From the NCBI GenBank assembly GCA_016709995.1, contig JADJLQ010000002.1:434001-498000 (forward strand): a DNA stretch of 64,000 nt, given 5' to 3'. Origin of the DNA: Saprospiraceae bacterium. Its GTDB lineage: Bacteria > Bacteroidota > Bacteroidia > Chitinophagales > Saprospiraceae. Positions 1-8,544 of the stretch are shown here, one piece after another; the stretch's first letter is position 1, and the number at the start of each line of letters is the position of its first letter. The notes under the pieces are model-generated. The model did not search any database. It was not told the origin of the DNA and saw only the letters and a program-made list of their open reading frames with translations. The position numbers and the translations under genes are program-made.

Positions 1-1108
1 AGATATGCTCAACACCAAGCAGCGCCCTGTAGGATATGCTTTGCAGTCCTTTATGATTGGATTTGCACAGACGATCTCTAATTTGATGCCTTTTATTTTA
101 CCCTTATTGGGCATATCTCTTGCACTTTATGCAGATGTGCCCAATTGCATCCCACTCTCGGTGAGATATCCTTTTTATATAGGGGCGGCGGCCATCATCC
201 TTACCGTGCTGTGGACAATGTATACGACCAAAGAATATCCGCCCAAGGATGAATCGTATAAACAAAAAGTGGTCTACACTCCAAAAGAAATTAAACAGAT
301 AGGGATTTGGGGGCTTGCTTTGAGCATAGGATTTGCTTTGATGGGTTCATTATTTGCCTTGAGGTTGGGAGGAGTGACTAGTGCTTTGCTCTGGGGGCCC
401 GGTATTTTTGTTTTCCTCTACGGGCTGTTCCGCTTACCGGTATTCAAAGAAATTCTTGCTTCCTTGGCTGATATGCCACAAGTGATGAAACAAATCTGGT
501 GGGTCAAACTATTCACCTGGTACGGTCTGCCTTTGATGTGGCAATTTTTATCTCTTGCTGCTGCCAAATATGCTTTTAATGCAGCCAGCCCGGAGGCCAA
601 CCCGGTTGGATTTGAAGCCGGTAAAAACTGGGGCAATCTTTGTTTTGCGATGTTCAGTGTGTCCTGTTTTGTGATTTCTATTTTTATTCCGACGATTGTA
701 AAAAAACTAGGAAGTCGACGCATGACCCATGCTATATTTCTTACTGTGGGAGCCATCGGTTTTTTTATTTTAATATTGAGTGATAGCAAATGGATCTATT
801 TGACCGGTATGACCTTAATGGGTTTTGCCTGGGGTTCGATTGTAGCCATTCCTTATCTCATGATCGCTGATGCCGTCTCACCTGCGCGCATGGGCGTGTA
901 CATGGGATTGATCAATGGATTTATTTGTGTGCCTCAGTTTATCGGGATGTTGACTGTGCCTTTCTTTTACAAAACTTTTCTGGGGGATGATCCACGCAAT
1001 GCCTTGTTTTTATGTGGTGCCTGCCTTCTGTTGGCGGCGGTAGCATGTTTTGGAATAAAAGAGGATGTGGCAGCTTATAATGAACAAGTGCTGGTCACCA
1101 ATCAATAA
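1..1108 (+). CDS. MFS transporter, GPH/SLC45-like sugar:cation symporter (5'-truncated by window edge)
   Basis: Polytopic membrane protein, probably a sugar or glycoside symporter of the inner membrane. The first Met in the window is not the start: the codon before it is open (Asp), and the segment DMLNTKQRPVGYALQSF resembles the cytoplasmic loop and following helix seen mid-protein in SLC45/GPH transporters, so perhaps 100-130 N-terminal residues lie outside. About eight hydrophobic segments remain, with a charged central loop rich in Lys and Glu (around residues 75-95) as expected between the two six-helix halves. It ends in TAA. The next gene starts about 50 bases on in the same direction, so the two are probably co-transcribed. 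The family call is fairly secure; the substrate is unknown. Confidence 0.8.
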   Translation, partial: DMLNTKQRPVGYALQSFMIGFAQTISNLMPFILPLLGISLALYADVPNCIPLSVRYPFYIGAAAIILTVLWTMYTTKEYPPKDESYKQKVVYTPKEIKQIGIWGLALSIGFALMGSLFALRLGGVTSALLWGPGIFVFLYGLFRLPVFKEILASLADMPQVMKQIWWVKLFTWYGLPLMWQFLSLAAAKYAFNAASPEANPVGFEAGKNWGNLCFAMFSVSCFVISIFIPTIVKKLGSRRMTHAIFLTVGAIGFFILILSDSKWIYLTGMTLMGFAWGSIVAIPYLMIADAVSPARMGVYMGLINGFICVPQFIGMLTVPFFYKTFLGDDPRNALFLCGACLLLAAVACFGIKEDVAAYNEQVLVTNQ

Positions 1109-1162
1109 CCTGAGAACGACCGTGTTGTGTATCGGTAATTCTTCATGCTTCAATATTTCAAA

Positions 1163-3895
1163 ATGAGTAAATATTTTTGTTTTATCATTTTAGCTTTTTT
1201 GTTTTCATGCCAGCCTACTACTTCCCGGGTGACTGTGATGGAAGTACCAGGAAAAGATGTTTTTTGTCGCATTGACCAAAGTGGAATTTCAGTATTGCCC
1301 AGTGGCAGATATGTTACCCCCGCAGGCTCAGGCATTCGCATCACGCATGATCCTTTTGGCATGGCTGTTTCTCCTGATGGCAAGAAGGCAGTGACACTAC
1401 ACAATGGGGTGCTGACCATATTAGATCTGTTATCCATGGATCACATCAGAATACCCAGCTATGATAAAAAGATTAGCTCTCCCTTTTCAAAAGGATCATT
1501 TTTAGGTGTAGCATTTGCCCATGACTCTAAGACAGTCTATCTTAGTGGTGGAGATAACGGGGCTGTGATCAAATATGATATTGAAGCCCAGGCACGCCTC
1601 GATTCTATTTCATTGGACGGTATCGTCGACGGAGTGGACTATGAAGATAGTTTTACATCTGACCTGATATTGCATGGCAATGAATTGTTGATTTTGGATC
1701 GGGCCAATTTTAGGCTGGTCAGGTATGACCTCGAAAAAAAAACAATCACCTCCTCCATACCTACCGGTCGTCAGCCTTTTGGGCTTGCAGTGAGTCCCGA
1801 TGGGAATATGGCTTTTGTAGCCAATGTAGGAATGTATGCATATCCACTCATAGAAGGCATTACTAAAGAAAACTATGATTCCATGTTGATCTCTGCACAT
1901 CCATATGGAGACAATACCAAAGAATCTATAGAGGGAACTATCATCGAAAACAGAATAATACCCGGTGTGGGCGATCCATTATCGCCAGAAGCCATGAGTG
2001 TCTTTACGATAGATCTTGCTACCAATAAGGTCGTCGATAAATACAAAACAGGTCACCAAATAGGCCATATGGTCGAAGATGCTGAGGTCGTGGGAGGAGC
2101 CAGTCCTAACTCTATTGCCGTAGGTACTCAATATGCTTATGTGACCAATGCTACCAATGATAATATATCTGTCATAGACTTCAGGAATCATAAGATCGTA
2201 AACCACATTCCTATCCAGGTAGATCCTCGTTTAGATAAATTGAGGGGACTGCTGCCATTTGGTATCACACTCAGCAGCGATGAGCAGACATTGTATGTCG
2301 CTTTGTTGGGGTTCAATGCTATCGCAGTCATCGATGTAAAAACGAAAGTCACGAAAGGACTGATACCTACAGGTTGGGGTCCGACACGTGTACAGTTGTC
2401 TAAAGATGAAACTGAGCTCTATGCGATTTCTTGCAGAGGATATGGTGCCGGACCAAATGGAGGTGATAAGTTCGTGAGCCCACCTCAAGGCACTTATATT
2501 GGAGATATCCAACTGGGTAGTTTTCATAAAATTAAGATGCCTGATCCGGCAACATTAAGCGCCTATACTCAACAAACATTGGCCAATACATTTTTATCCC
2601 ACGAAATCACCGATGATAAAACCAATCCACTACCACCCTTACCAGCAGTAAATAGGTCTCCAATCAAACACATCGTGTACATCACGAAAGAAAATAGAAC
2701 CTATGATGAAGTGTTAGGTCAGCTACTAGGTGGTAAAGGAGATAGTACCCTGGCCAGGTTTGGTGTAAACTGTGAATACACGTTGCAGGATTCTTTAAGG
2801 CCAAAGTTTATAGGGATGAAGGTATCTCCTAATCATCATAAAATAGCTCAAAAATTTGCATTTAGCGATAACTTTTATTGTGATAGTGATGCCTCTATAC
2901 ACGGTCACCATTGGATGATGGGGGTGATCCCTAATGAATGGGTAGAGACTAACTCCAGTGTAAGCAAGACAGCTAAAATATTTTCATCTGCACCAGGCAG
3001 GAGATTTCCAGGTTCTACAGGAAGCATGGATCCCGAAGATTATGCTGAGATCGGTGGATTGTGGGAAGCCCTGGAGCGCAACAAAATTTCTTTTTACAAT
3101 TTTGGCGAAGCCAATGAGACTGCACATGTTCGTGAACAATGGATGGATACTGCTACCGGGGCAGCGCATGGTGTGATGGTGCCTATTCAAAAAGCACTTT
3201 TTGCCCGTACCAGTCACAATTATGCCGGGTACAATACCAATATTCCGGATCAATTTAGGATGAATCAATTTGAATCTGAGTTTACCAAAATGTGGCTCGA
3301 TGGTCAGGAGGAAATGCCAGCACTGATCACTATGCAGGTTCCCAATGATCATACGGCAGGACCACGGCCTGAAGATGGCTATCCATATCAAAGTTCGTTT
3401 GTGGCTGACAATGATCTGGCATTAGGCAGGATTCTGCATTTTCTATCGCGCACTAAATATTGGAAAAACATGCTGGTCATCATTACAGAAGATGATCCCC
3501 AGGGAGGCGTTGATCATATCGATGCGCATCGCAGCATTCTCATGATGGCAGGACCTTTTGTCAAACAGGGTTATGTTAGTCACACCCATGCCAATTTTGG
3601 GTCGATCTTAAAGGTGATCTACAATATATTGGGTATACCCTATGTCAATCAATATGATGCTTCTGCTGCTCTGTTGCAGGATTTTTTTACCAATACACCT
3701 GATTACTCTTCGTATGATTTAGAGATGAATGATCCGAGAATATTTGATGTAAGTAAGGCTATGAAAAAATATCATCGGGAAATAGATTGGCGAAAAATAC
3801 AGCAAGGCCCGGACATGGATGATGCAGATGAAATCAAAAAGAGTTTGATAAATGAAAAAATTCTTCTTCCTATTACTAATAATCCTTTGTGGTAG
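1163..3895 (+). CDS. YncE-type beta-propeller / phosphoesterase-family lipoprotein
   Basis: Two-part secreted protein. Residues from about 35 to 480 carry repeated propeller blades with phrases such as PFGLAVSPDG and NDNISVIDF, typical of YncE/NHL-like seven-bladed propellers. From about 505 a phosphoesterase-superfamily domain (as in phospholipase C and acid phosphatases, PF04185) begins at HIVYITKENRTYDEVLGQL and contains NDHTAG and the metal-site segment ITEDDPQGGVDHIDAHR. The N-terminus (MSKYFCFIILAFLFSC) is a lipoprotein signal with the Cys as acylation site. I chose this Met rather than the in-frame Met 18 bases upstream because it gives a normal signal peptide. The end overlaps the next gene by 44 bases, which implies translational coupling. 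A paralogue lies at 32135-34861. The substrate cannot be read from sequence. Confidence 0.82.
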   Translation: MSKYFCFIILAFLFSCQPTTSRVTVMEVPGKDVFCRIDQSGISVLPSGRYVTPAGSGIRITHDPFGMAVSPDGKKAVTLHNGVLTILDLLSMDHIRIPSYDKKISSPFSKGSFLGVAFAHDSKTVYLSGGDNGAVIKYDIEAQARLDSISLDGIVDGVDYEDSFTSDLILHGNELLILDRANFRLVRYDLEKKTITSSIPTGRQPFGLAVSPDGNMAFVANVGMYAYPLIEGITKENYDSMLISAHPYGDNTKESIEGTIIENRIIPGVGDPLSPEAMSVFTIDLATNKVVDKYKTGHQIGHMVEDAEVVGGASPNSIAVGTQYAYVTNATNDNISVIDFRNHKIVNHIPIQVDPRLDKLRGLLPFGITLSSDEQTLYVALLGFNAIAVIDVKTKVTKGLIPTGWGPTRVQLSKDETELYAISCRGYGAGPNGGDKFVSPPQGTYIGDIQLGSFHKIKMPDPATLSAYTQQTLANTFLSHEITDDKTNPLPPLPAVNRSPIKHIVYITKENRTYDEVLGQLLGGKGDSTLARFGVNCEYTLQDSLRPKFIGMKVSPNHHKIAQKFAFSDNFYCDSDASIHGHHWMMGVIPNEWVETNSSVSKTAKIFSSAPGRRFPGSTGSMDPEDYAEIGGLWEALERNKISFYNFGEANETAHVREQWMDTATGAAHGVMVPIQKALFARTSHNYAGYNTNIPDQFRMNQFESEFTKMWLDGQEEMPALITMQVPNDHTAGPRPEDGYPYQSSFVADNDLALGRILHFLSRTKYWKNMLVIITEDDPQGGVDHIDAHRSILMMAGPFVKQGYVSHTHANFGSILKVIYNILGIPYVNQYDASAALLQDFFTNTPDYSSYDLEMNDPRIFDVSKAMKKYHREIDWRKIQQGPDMDDADEIKKSLINEKILLPITNNPLW

Positions 3896-4277
3896 TTCCT
3901 TCGTTCCCCCAAAAACACTTTGGATAGCTATCGGTGACTCCATTACTTATTTAAACGAACATCCGGATGAAGCTGGCAATAGAATCACCAAAGGATATAT
4001 GACCCGGGTAGTTGAAAAAATACCAGATATAGAATACATCAACCAGGGGCACAATGGATGGACCTCCGGCGGTATCGCCGATAAAATTGAGGAGCTTGGA
4101 TTGGTCAGGGCAGATGTCTATTCTGTTTTTTGGGTACCAATGATTGGTGGGCCGGCCGGCCGGTGGGTCAATGGAGCGATTATCAAAACAACACCGGCAA
4201 TACGACCATCTATGGTTCCTTCAGAATTATTATCAACAAATTGCGCCACCTCAATCCCGATGCCAGGATTATTTTGA
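3852..4277 (+). CDS. SGNH/GDSL hydrolase, N-terminal part of a frameshifted gene
   Basis: Starts with a signal peptide (MKKFFFLLLIILCGSSF) followed by SGNH block I, IAIGDSITYLN, whose Ser is the nucleophile. Sequence stays SGNH-like up to DVYSVF, where the frame is lost in a run of six T (4126-4131). One extra T would give VFLGTNDWW and continue into the frame that holds blocks III and V (see next entry). The residues after the T run in this frame are therefore out-of-frame noise. Restored length would be 272 residues, normal for a secreted esterase or lipase of this superfamily. It could act on acyl or acetyl groups of polysaccharides or lipids. Whether the deletion is real, a sequencing error, or a -1 slippage site is undecided. 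Confidence 0.72.
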   Translation: MKKFFFLLLIILCGSSFVPPKTLWIAIGDSITYLNEHPDEAGNRITKGYMTRVVEKIPDIEYINQGHNGWTSGGIADKIEELGLVRADVYSVFWVPMIGGPAGRWVNGAIIKTTPAIRPSMVPSELLSTNCATSIPMPGLF

Positions 4278-4669
4278 TCACCCCGATGCAACGAGTCGAT
4301 TTTGTTTATATCAATAATTTTAAAAACAATGCATACGGATCTTATAAACAAAAAAAGGGTCAATCATTGTCGCAAGTGGCAGATGCCATAAACTCGATAG
4401 GCACTTACGAACATTTCAAAGTAGTAGACTTATTTTATAAAAAATCACTCCGGTTAGATAAGCTCGTTAAGTATAAGAGATTAAAAGATCCTGCGACAGG
4501 GCTGTATAAAAACTTTAGGTATCCTTCATTTATTGATATTCCTTTTGATCCAACCACCGACGAATATCCGTACCCCATAGATGCCATCGATATGACTTAT
4601 GATGGTCTGCATCCTTCGGATCGGGGGTATGAGTTGATAGCCAAAGCATTGGGAAAGATGTTGAAATAG
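4130..4669 (+). CDS. SGNH/GDSL hydrolase, C-terminal part of the same frameshifted gene
   Basis: This frame carries block III (GTNDWW, the Asn of the oxyanion hole) at its start and block V (YDGLHPSDRGYELIAKAL, catalytic Asp and His) at its end. It has no plausible independent start: the apparent first codon is a TTG inside the T run that breaks the gene. Together with the preceding entry it covers a complete SGNH fold with nucleophile, oxyanion Gly/Asn and Asp-His pair all present. That argues the protein is recently intact or that the break is an assembly artefact. It is the last gene of the short transporter-phosphoesterase-hydrolase run. Confidence 0.72.
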   Translation: MGTNDWWAGRPVGQWSDYQNNTGNTTIYGSFRIIINKLRHLNPDARIILITPMQRVDFVYINNFKNNAYGSYKQKKGQSLSQVADAINSIGTYEHFKVVDLFYKKSLRLDKLVKYKRLKDPATGLYKNFRYPSFIDIPFDPTTDEYPYPIDAIDMTYDGLHPSDRGYELIAKALGKMLK

Positions 4670-4754
4670 TAAACCATAAATGGGATCCCAAGTGTTGAAG
4701 ATCTCGGCTATAAATCGACCTTTAATATGATATTGTAGATCCAAAAACAGGCAG

Positions 4755-4791
4755 GGATAAGTTGCAACTAATCATTAGTTGCAACTTATCC
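4755..4791. promoter_or_regulatory. Perfect inverted repeat, probable HicB operator
   Basis: Two 17-base arms (4755-4771 and 4775-4791) are exact reverse complements around the centre TCA. Each arm contains the 10-base palindrome AGTTGCAACT (4760-4769 and 4777-4786), so two operator half-sites lie 17 bases apart, about 1.5 helical turns. The right half covers the -33 element of the hicA promoter. Autorepression by the antitoxin is well established for HicAB modules, and this layout fits binding by a ribbon-helix-helix HicB. Direct binding is inferred. Confidence 0.7.
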
Positions 4792-4809
4792 AAATACTCA
4801 CTACTTTTG
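4779..4809 (+). promoter_or_regulatory. Bacteroidota-type promoter of hicAB
   Basis: TTG (4779-4781), a 20-base spacer, then TACTTTTG (4802-4809) match the sigma-ABfr consensus TTTG-N19-21-TAnnTTTG. The -7 box ends four bases before the GTG start of hicA, so the transcript is predicted to be leaderless or almost so. The -33 element lies inside the operator. Confidence 0.65.
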
Positions 4810-4813
4810 CCTG

Positions 4814-5071
4814 GTGAGTCGAAAGGAAAAGTTAATTCTAAAATTATTAAACCCAGGTGCAGTACTTACATTTCATGAGCTGGAATCAATTTTGTTTCAC
4901 TTAGGGTATATTGAAAAAACTTTAGGCAAAACGGCTGGCTCCAGAAAAGCTTATGTACATGAAGTCTCCACGCATATCATAAGAATTCACAAGCCTCATC
5001 CTCAAAACGAAATTAAATTTTATATTAAAAATTATATTATTTCCGAACTTAAAAATCAAAATTTGATATGA
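4814..5071 (+). CDS. hicA: HicA-family toxin (mRNA interferase) of a type II toxin-antitoxin module
   Basis: 85 residues, the usual size for the longer HicA subfamily. MSRKEKLILKLLNPG followed by FHELESILFHLGY, the GSRKAYVHE strand and the HKPHP turn fit the double-stranded-RNA-binding-like fold of HicA, which cleaves mRNA. The basic N-terminus and the His-rich turn suggest the RNA-binding face; I cannot assign the catalytic His with certainty because the usual GSH motif reads GSR here. The start is GTG, the only start that keeps the N-terminal helix. The stop overlaps the hicB start (ATGA), as is standard for these pairs. Expression should be controlled by the operator just upstream. Confidence 0.82.
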   Translation: MSRKEKLILKLLNPGAVLTFHELESILFHLGYIEKTLGKTAGSRKAYVHEVSTHIIRIHKPHPQNEIKFYIKNYIISELKNQNLI

Positions 5072-5397
5072 CAGATATACTTCAATACAAAGATTTTATA
5101 GGGTCCATCCATTTTTCCACTCCGGATGAAGTATTCTATGGCAAATTGGAAGGAGTAAGCGATTTGGTCACTTTTGAAGGAAGCAATGTAAAGGAATTGA
5201 AAAAATCATTTAAGGAAGCCGTCGAGGATTATATCGAATTATGTCTTTCTTTAAAAAAGTCGCCTTACAAATCATTTAAAGGGACATTTAATGTAAGGAT
5301 TAAACCGGAGTTGCATTCAAAAGCTTTCGCCAAAGCTATTCTCGCAGGAATGACTTTAAATCAATTTGTAGAGGATGCTATTGAAAAACAATTGTAG
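5068..5397 (+). CDS. hicB: HicB-family antitoxin
   Basis: 109 residues with both expected parts. Residues 1-65 form the partial RNase-H-like fold that binds HicA (LQYKDFIGSIHFS, GKLEGVSDLVTFEG, FKEAVEDYIELC). Residues 70-109 form a ribbon-helix-helix DNA-binding domain (GTFNVRIKPELHSKAF, LNQFVEDAIEKQL). It neutralises HicA and should repress the shared promoter through the inverted repeat upstream. Its second half was copied in tandem with the downstream spacer (next entries). This is a confident family call from sequence pattern. Confidence 0.85.
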   Translation: MTDILQYKDFIGSIHFSTPDEVFYGKLEGVSDLVTFEGSNVKELKKSFKEAVEDYIELCLSLKKSPYKSFKGTFNVRIKPELHSKAFAKAILAGMTLNQFVEDAIEKQL

Positions 5398-5910
5398 AAG
5401 AAGTCAATTTGCGACTAGAAATCTAAGTTGCCCACGACATTTTTAAACCCAAAAAATAAAGCCTCCTACTTCAACCCAAACACAATCAAACTATTACCCG
5501 CAGCAATAACTATCTGTTGCTGTCCATCCAGGCTGTAAGACATCGGATTTGATACCAAAATCATTTAAGGAAGCCGTCGAGGATTATATCGAATTATGTC
5601 TTTCTTTAAAAAAGTCGCCTTACAAATCATTTAAAGGGACATTTAATGTAAGGATTAAACCGGAGTTGCATTCAAAAGCTTTCGCCAAAGCTATTCTCGC
5701 AGGAATGACTTTAAATCAATTTGTAGAGGATGCTATTGAAAAACAATTGTAAAAGAAGTCAATTTGCGACTAGAAATCTAAGTTGCCCACGACATTTTTA
5801 AACCCAAAAATAAAGCCTCCTACTTCAACCCAAACACAATCAAACTATTACCCGCAGCAATAACTATCTGTTGCTGTCCATCCAGGCTGTAAGACATCGG
5901 ATTTGATACC
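5202..5910 (+). repeat. 355-bp tandem duplication spanning the hicB 3' half and spacer
   Basis: Unit 1 (5202-5556) and unit 2 (5557-5910) are nearly identical. I found one substitution (the hicB stop TAG becomes TAA) and one base fewer in an A run of unit 2. Each unit carries the last 65 codons of hicB plus about 90 bases of the PQQ-dehydrogenase fragment, and the sequence past unit 2 continues the original fragment. The near-identity indicates a recent event. Confidence 0.92.
5549..5752 (+). pseudogene. Truncated hicB copy (DNA-binding half only)
   Basis: Product of the tandem duplication. It keeps the last 64 residues of HicB unchanged, that is, part of the helix before and all of the ribbon-helix-helix domain, and lacks the toxin-binding N-terminal region. 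The only possible start is a TTG created at the junction, and no promoter is visible, so it is probably silent. If made, it could compete for the operator without neutralising the toxin. Confidence 0.75.
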
Positions 5911-6131
5911 ATTTGTCCTCAGGTCTGAAACGGCCATTTGGATTGCCCGGTGTCAGCATCCAAAGCATAAAAATTGCCTTCGACAGACCCTCCAAATACA
6001 AGTCCGCCTGCAGTAGATAAAAGCCCAGACCAGGGTGGAGATTGCAACTTAAATTCCCATTTGATAGCCATCCAATGGATCGAGTGCCTTGACAGATCCA
6101 TAAGCATTGTCGCCAGGCAGAAGTTGTTCGC
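5820..6131 (-). pseudogene. 3' remnant of a PQQ-dependent dehydrogenase gene (copy A)
   Basis: Reading leftward, the text KWEFKLQSPPWSGLLSTAGG, then LVFGGSVEGNFYALDADTG, then an ending SLIVFGLK, matches the last propeller blades of quinoprotein glucose/alcohol dehydrogenases, which use pyrroloquinoline quinone in the periplasm. An in-frame TGA (5919-5921) interrupts it, and a two-base deletion near 6066 shifts the frame; beyond about 6131 no similarity is left. The first 91 bases of the fragment also occur at 5466-5556 inside the tandem duplication. A second copy with the same TGA lies at 17102-17370. No intact parent gene is in the window. Confidence 0.72.
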
Positions 6132-6219
6132 TCCAAGCTCATAAATTATTCCATATTCAATACCTATGTGAACCCTGATAAAAAGCTTAATATAGGTTAT
6201 TGTAATTAACTATTAAAAC

Positions 6220-6969
6220 CTACGGAATCAGATATCTTATCAATGTCTCCTTTTTACTACGAGATACATTAAGTTGTGCACCATCATTCATGATTACGTA
6301 ACCACCTTCACCGCGAATGTATTGATTTACTTCCCGAAGGTTGATTAAATAGGAATGGTGTATTCGAAAGAAAAATTGATAATCCGATAATAAGTTTTGA
6401 ATATCTTTAAGCGTCCGGCTCGCTGTGATCTTAGTTTTATTTTTAAGATGAATATCGGTATAATTATCATCCGCAGCACAATACATGATTTCTTCTATAT
6501 CCACCAGTTTGAAGCCTTCCATATTGGGTATGGCTAATTTTTTGAGCGTATTTTCTTTTTCAGAAAGCTTGTCCAATAAAAACTGGATTTGTTCTGCTCC
6601 ACTTGCCCTTGTTTTCTGAATTTTGTATCGGGCTATGGCTTCTATCAACTCCACGGGATCTACAGGCTTGACGAGATAATCAATGGCGCTGTATTTAATG
6701 GCTCTAATTGCGTAATGCGAATAAGCCGTGGTGAAAATGATAGCCGGCGCCTGGTGTTTGACTTCTTCCAATAATTCGAATCCATTGATCTTGGGCATTT
6801 CAACATCGAGAAATACCAGATCAGGCTTATGCTTAAGAATGGATTCTATACCGAGTGCAGGAATTTGGCAACTATCGACCACTGACACCTCCGGACACAT
6901 TTCGGTCAACACATGACTCAATGCTGATAAACTGTCTTTCTCGTCATCGATAAGTATAGTCCGTATCAT
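6220..6969 (-). CDS. LytR/AlgR-family response regulator (REC + LytTR)
   Basis: 249 residues. The receiver (1-125) has the acidic pair D8-D9, phospho-acceptor D55 in LVFLDVEMP, TAY, and the conserved Lys in YLVKPVD. A LytTR DNA-binding domain follows (about 145-249), with IEEIMYCAADDNYTDIHL and the FFRIHHSYLINL helix. LytTR regulators are usually phosphorylated by LytS-type kinases, and exactly such a kinase is encoded immediately upstream with a four-base ATGA overlap. It is the last gene of the apparent SusCD-signalling operon and probably its DNA-binding output. Confidence 0.9.
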   Translation of the reverse strand: MIRTILIDDEKDSLSALSHVLTEMCPEVSVVDSCQIPALGIESILKHKPDLVFLDVEMPKINGFELLEEVKHQAPAIIFTTAYSHYAIRAIKYSAIDYLVKPVDPVELIEAIARYKIQKTRASGAEQIQFLLDKLSEKENTLKKLAIPNMEGFKLVDIEEIMYCAADDNYTDIHLKNKTKITASRTLKDIQNLLSDYQFFFRIHHSYLINLREVNQYIRGEGGYVIMNDGAQLNVSRSKKETLIRYLIP

Positions 6970-8036
6970 AGGTAAATTGGAATGGTGATAATGACTTCGG
7001 TGCCACCGTTGACACCATTGGATTGAACAAGGTCCAAAATCTCAATCTTGCCTGCTTCATCTTTGAGACTAAGCAAAGAGAGTCGATCAGTAGACAATGA
7101 GATACCCATTGATCTTTTTTTATGGTCTGATGATTTTTTAGCAGCATTTGAGTAGGACCGGCCTACGCCATTATCGACAATACTGATCTTTAATTGACTG
7201 CCGGATTCCCGGATAAAGATTTGCAATGACCCTTTATCTTGTTTCGGCATGAGTCCATGATGAATGGCATTTTCTACAAAGGGTTGCAAAATAAGTGGAG
7301 GTACTTTGATAGAAGTGGTATCTACTTCAGGATCAACGAATAGTTCATAATCGAATTGTTGCTCAAATCGCAGTTTTTCAATATCGGTGTATAACTTCAA
7401 AGCATCCAATTCGAGGCCAAGGCTGATTAATGGTTGCTTGGAGTTCTCCAGAATCAATCGTATTAATTTAGAAAACTTTATTAAATATTCTGATGCAAAG
7501 GATTTTTCATTTTTAAGGATAAAATTATTAATAGAACTCAATGCATTGAAGATAAAATGGGGATTCATCTGAGCACGCAAAGCATGCATCTCCAGTTCAG
7601 TCGTTTTTTGATTTAATATCAGGTTTTCATGAATGATTTTGGCATTCTCTTTCAATCTTTCAACCTCGCTGATTGTCTTCTTAATGGTTGCATTCAAATC
7701 ATGTACATCGATCGGTTTATTAAGAAAGTCAAAGGCACCATGATTCATAGCCTTTCTTATGTTCGACATATCACCATAAGCTGACAGCATTATGACCTGG
7801 ATCAAAGGATTGATTGATTTGATTTCCTCCAACAAAGTCAAACCATCCATGCCCGGCATATTGATATCCAACAAAGCCAAATCAATGTCAGGATGTATTT
7901 TGACCATTGCCAGACCTTTTAGGCCATCGGTGGCAAATAGAAATTGGTAACCCTGTAAATAATCTTTGGTCGCAAATCGTTGCATAATGAGTTCTTCCTG
8001 ATCTTCTTCATCATCTACAACCAATATTTTTCCCAT
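6966..8036 (-). CDS. Receiver-LytS-type histidine kinase fusion
   Basis: 356 residues, no membrane segment, so cytoplasmic. A receiver (about 1-125; D9-E10, D57 in LALLDINMP, K in LNKPID) is followed by a short coiled coil and a His_kinase domain of the LytS type (HALRAQMNPHFIFNAL; the His near residue 156 is the expected phospho-site). An ATPase region follows with IVDNGVG, and the C-terminus ends GGTEVIITIPI. The arrangement suggests a relay step: the receiver accepts phosphate or a signal from another kinase, and this protein then phosphorylates the LytTR regulator encoded next. Its receiver is clearly paralogous to the stand-alone receiver upstream (both begin with KILVVDDEEDQE). Confidence 0.88.
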   Translation of the reverse strand: MGKILVVDDEEDQEELIMQRFATKDYLQGYQFLFATDGLKGLAMVKIHPDIDLALLDINMPGMDGLTLLEEIKSINPLIQVIMLSAYGDMSNIRKAMNHGAFDFLNKPIDVHDLNATIKKTISEVERLKENAKIIHENLILNQKTTELEMHALRAQMNPHFIFNALSSINNFILKNEKSFASEYLIKFSKLIRLILENSKQPLISLGLELDALKLYTDIEKLRFEQQFDYELFVDPEVDTTSIKVPPLILQPFVENAIHHGLMPKQDKGSLQIFIRESGSQLKISIVDNGVGRSYSNAAKKSSDHKKRSMGISLSTDRLSLLSLKDEAGKIEILDLVQSNGVNGGTEVIITIPIYL

Positions 8037-8102
8037 GTATCTATAACTTTGTTATTTTTTGCAAAATAAAATTAACACTAAATCAAGCAGCAATACCTAA
8101 AA

Positions 8103-8522
8103 TCATTCTATACCCTTCTTAGCTTTGATTGATTGTCTTAAATCTTCTACATGCAGCATAATTCTTCTAAGCGCATCTTCTAATAATAAAAAATCAATAG
8201 GTTTATTGACAAATTCAAAAGCCCCATGTTCATAACCCGACTTAATATTAGCCTCATCATCATAAGCAGAAATCAAAATGAAACACAAAATCGGGTTGAT
8301 TGCCTTTGACTTTTTCATTAAGGTAAAACCATCCATCTTCGGCATATTAATATCTATCATCAAGATCTCAATTTCAGGGTATTTCTTGATTTTTTGTAAT
8401 GCCTCTAATCCATTACGAGCAAAAATAAATTCATAATCCTGAAATAAATCCTTGTTTACAAAACGTTGAATGATCAGATCTTCCTGATCTTCTTCGTCAT
8501 CTACCACCAGTATTTTGCTCAT
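8103..8522 (-). CDS. Stand-alone receiver (REC) protein
   Basis: 139 residues, one receiver domain only: acidic pair D8-D9, phospho-acceptor D57 in LMIDINMPKMDG, Ser/Ala switch in ISAYDD, Lys in VNKPID. There is no output domain. It sits between the propeller sensor kinase and the receiver-LytS protein, 22 bases from the first and 66 from the second. It may shuttle phosphate between them or act as a sink. The sequence is close to the receiver of the next gene, so one probably arose by duplication. Confidence 0.88.
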   Translation of the reverse strand: MSKILVVDDEEDQEDLIIQRFVNKDLFQDYEFIFARNGLEALQKIKKYPEIEILMIDINMPKMDGFTLMKKSKAINPILCFILISAYDDEANIKSGYEHGAFEFVNKPIDFLLLEDALRRIMLHVEDLRQSIKAKKGIE

Positions 8523-8544
8523 ATTGAAATATTATTATAAATAG

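Noticed and set aside
418..789. Long antisense frames such as this one and those at 2984-3391, 15151-15549, 49518-49967 and 61106-61528
   Set aside because: They lie wholly or largely opposite well-supported genes and show no domain motifs.
4126..4131. Programmed -1 frameshift in the SGNH hydrolase
   Set aside because: Slippage on TTTTTT is possible, but no downstream stimulatory structure is evident and two other genes show similar one-base losses; a deletion or consensus error is more likely.
5919..6107. Possible TGA recoding in the PQQ-dehydrogenase fragment, as the TGA is conserved in both copies
   Set aside because: TGA works as a normal stop elsewhere in the window (hicA, the receiver-LytS kinase), and the fragment also has frameshifts and no 5' part, so a shared lesion in a dead repeat is simpler.
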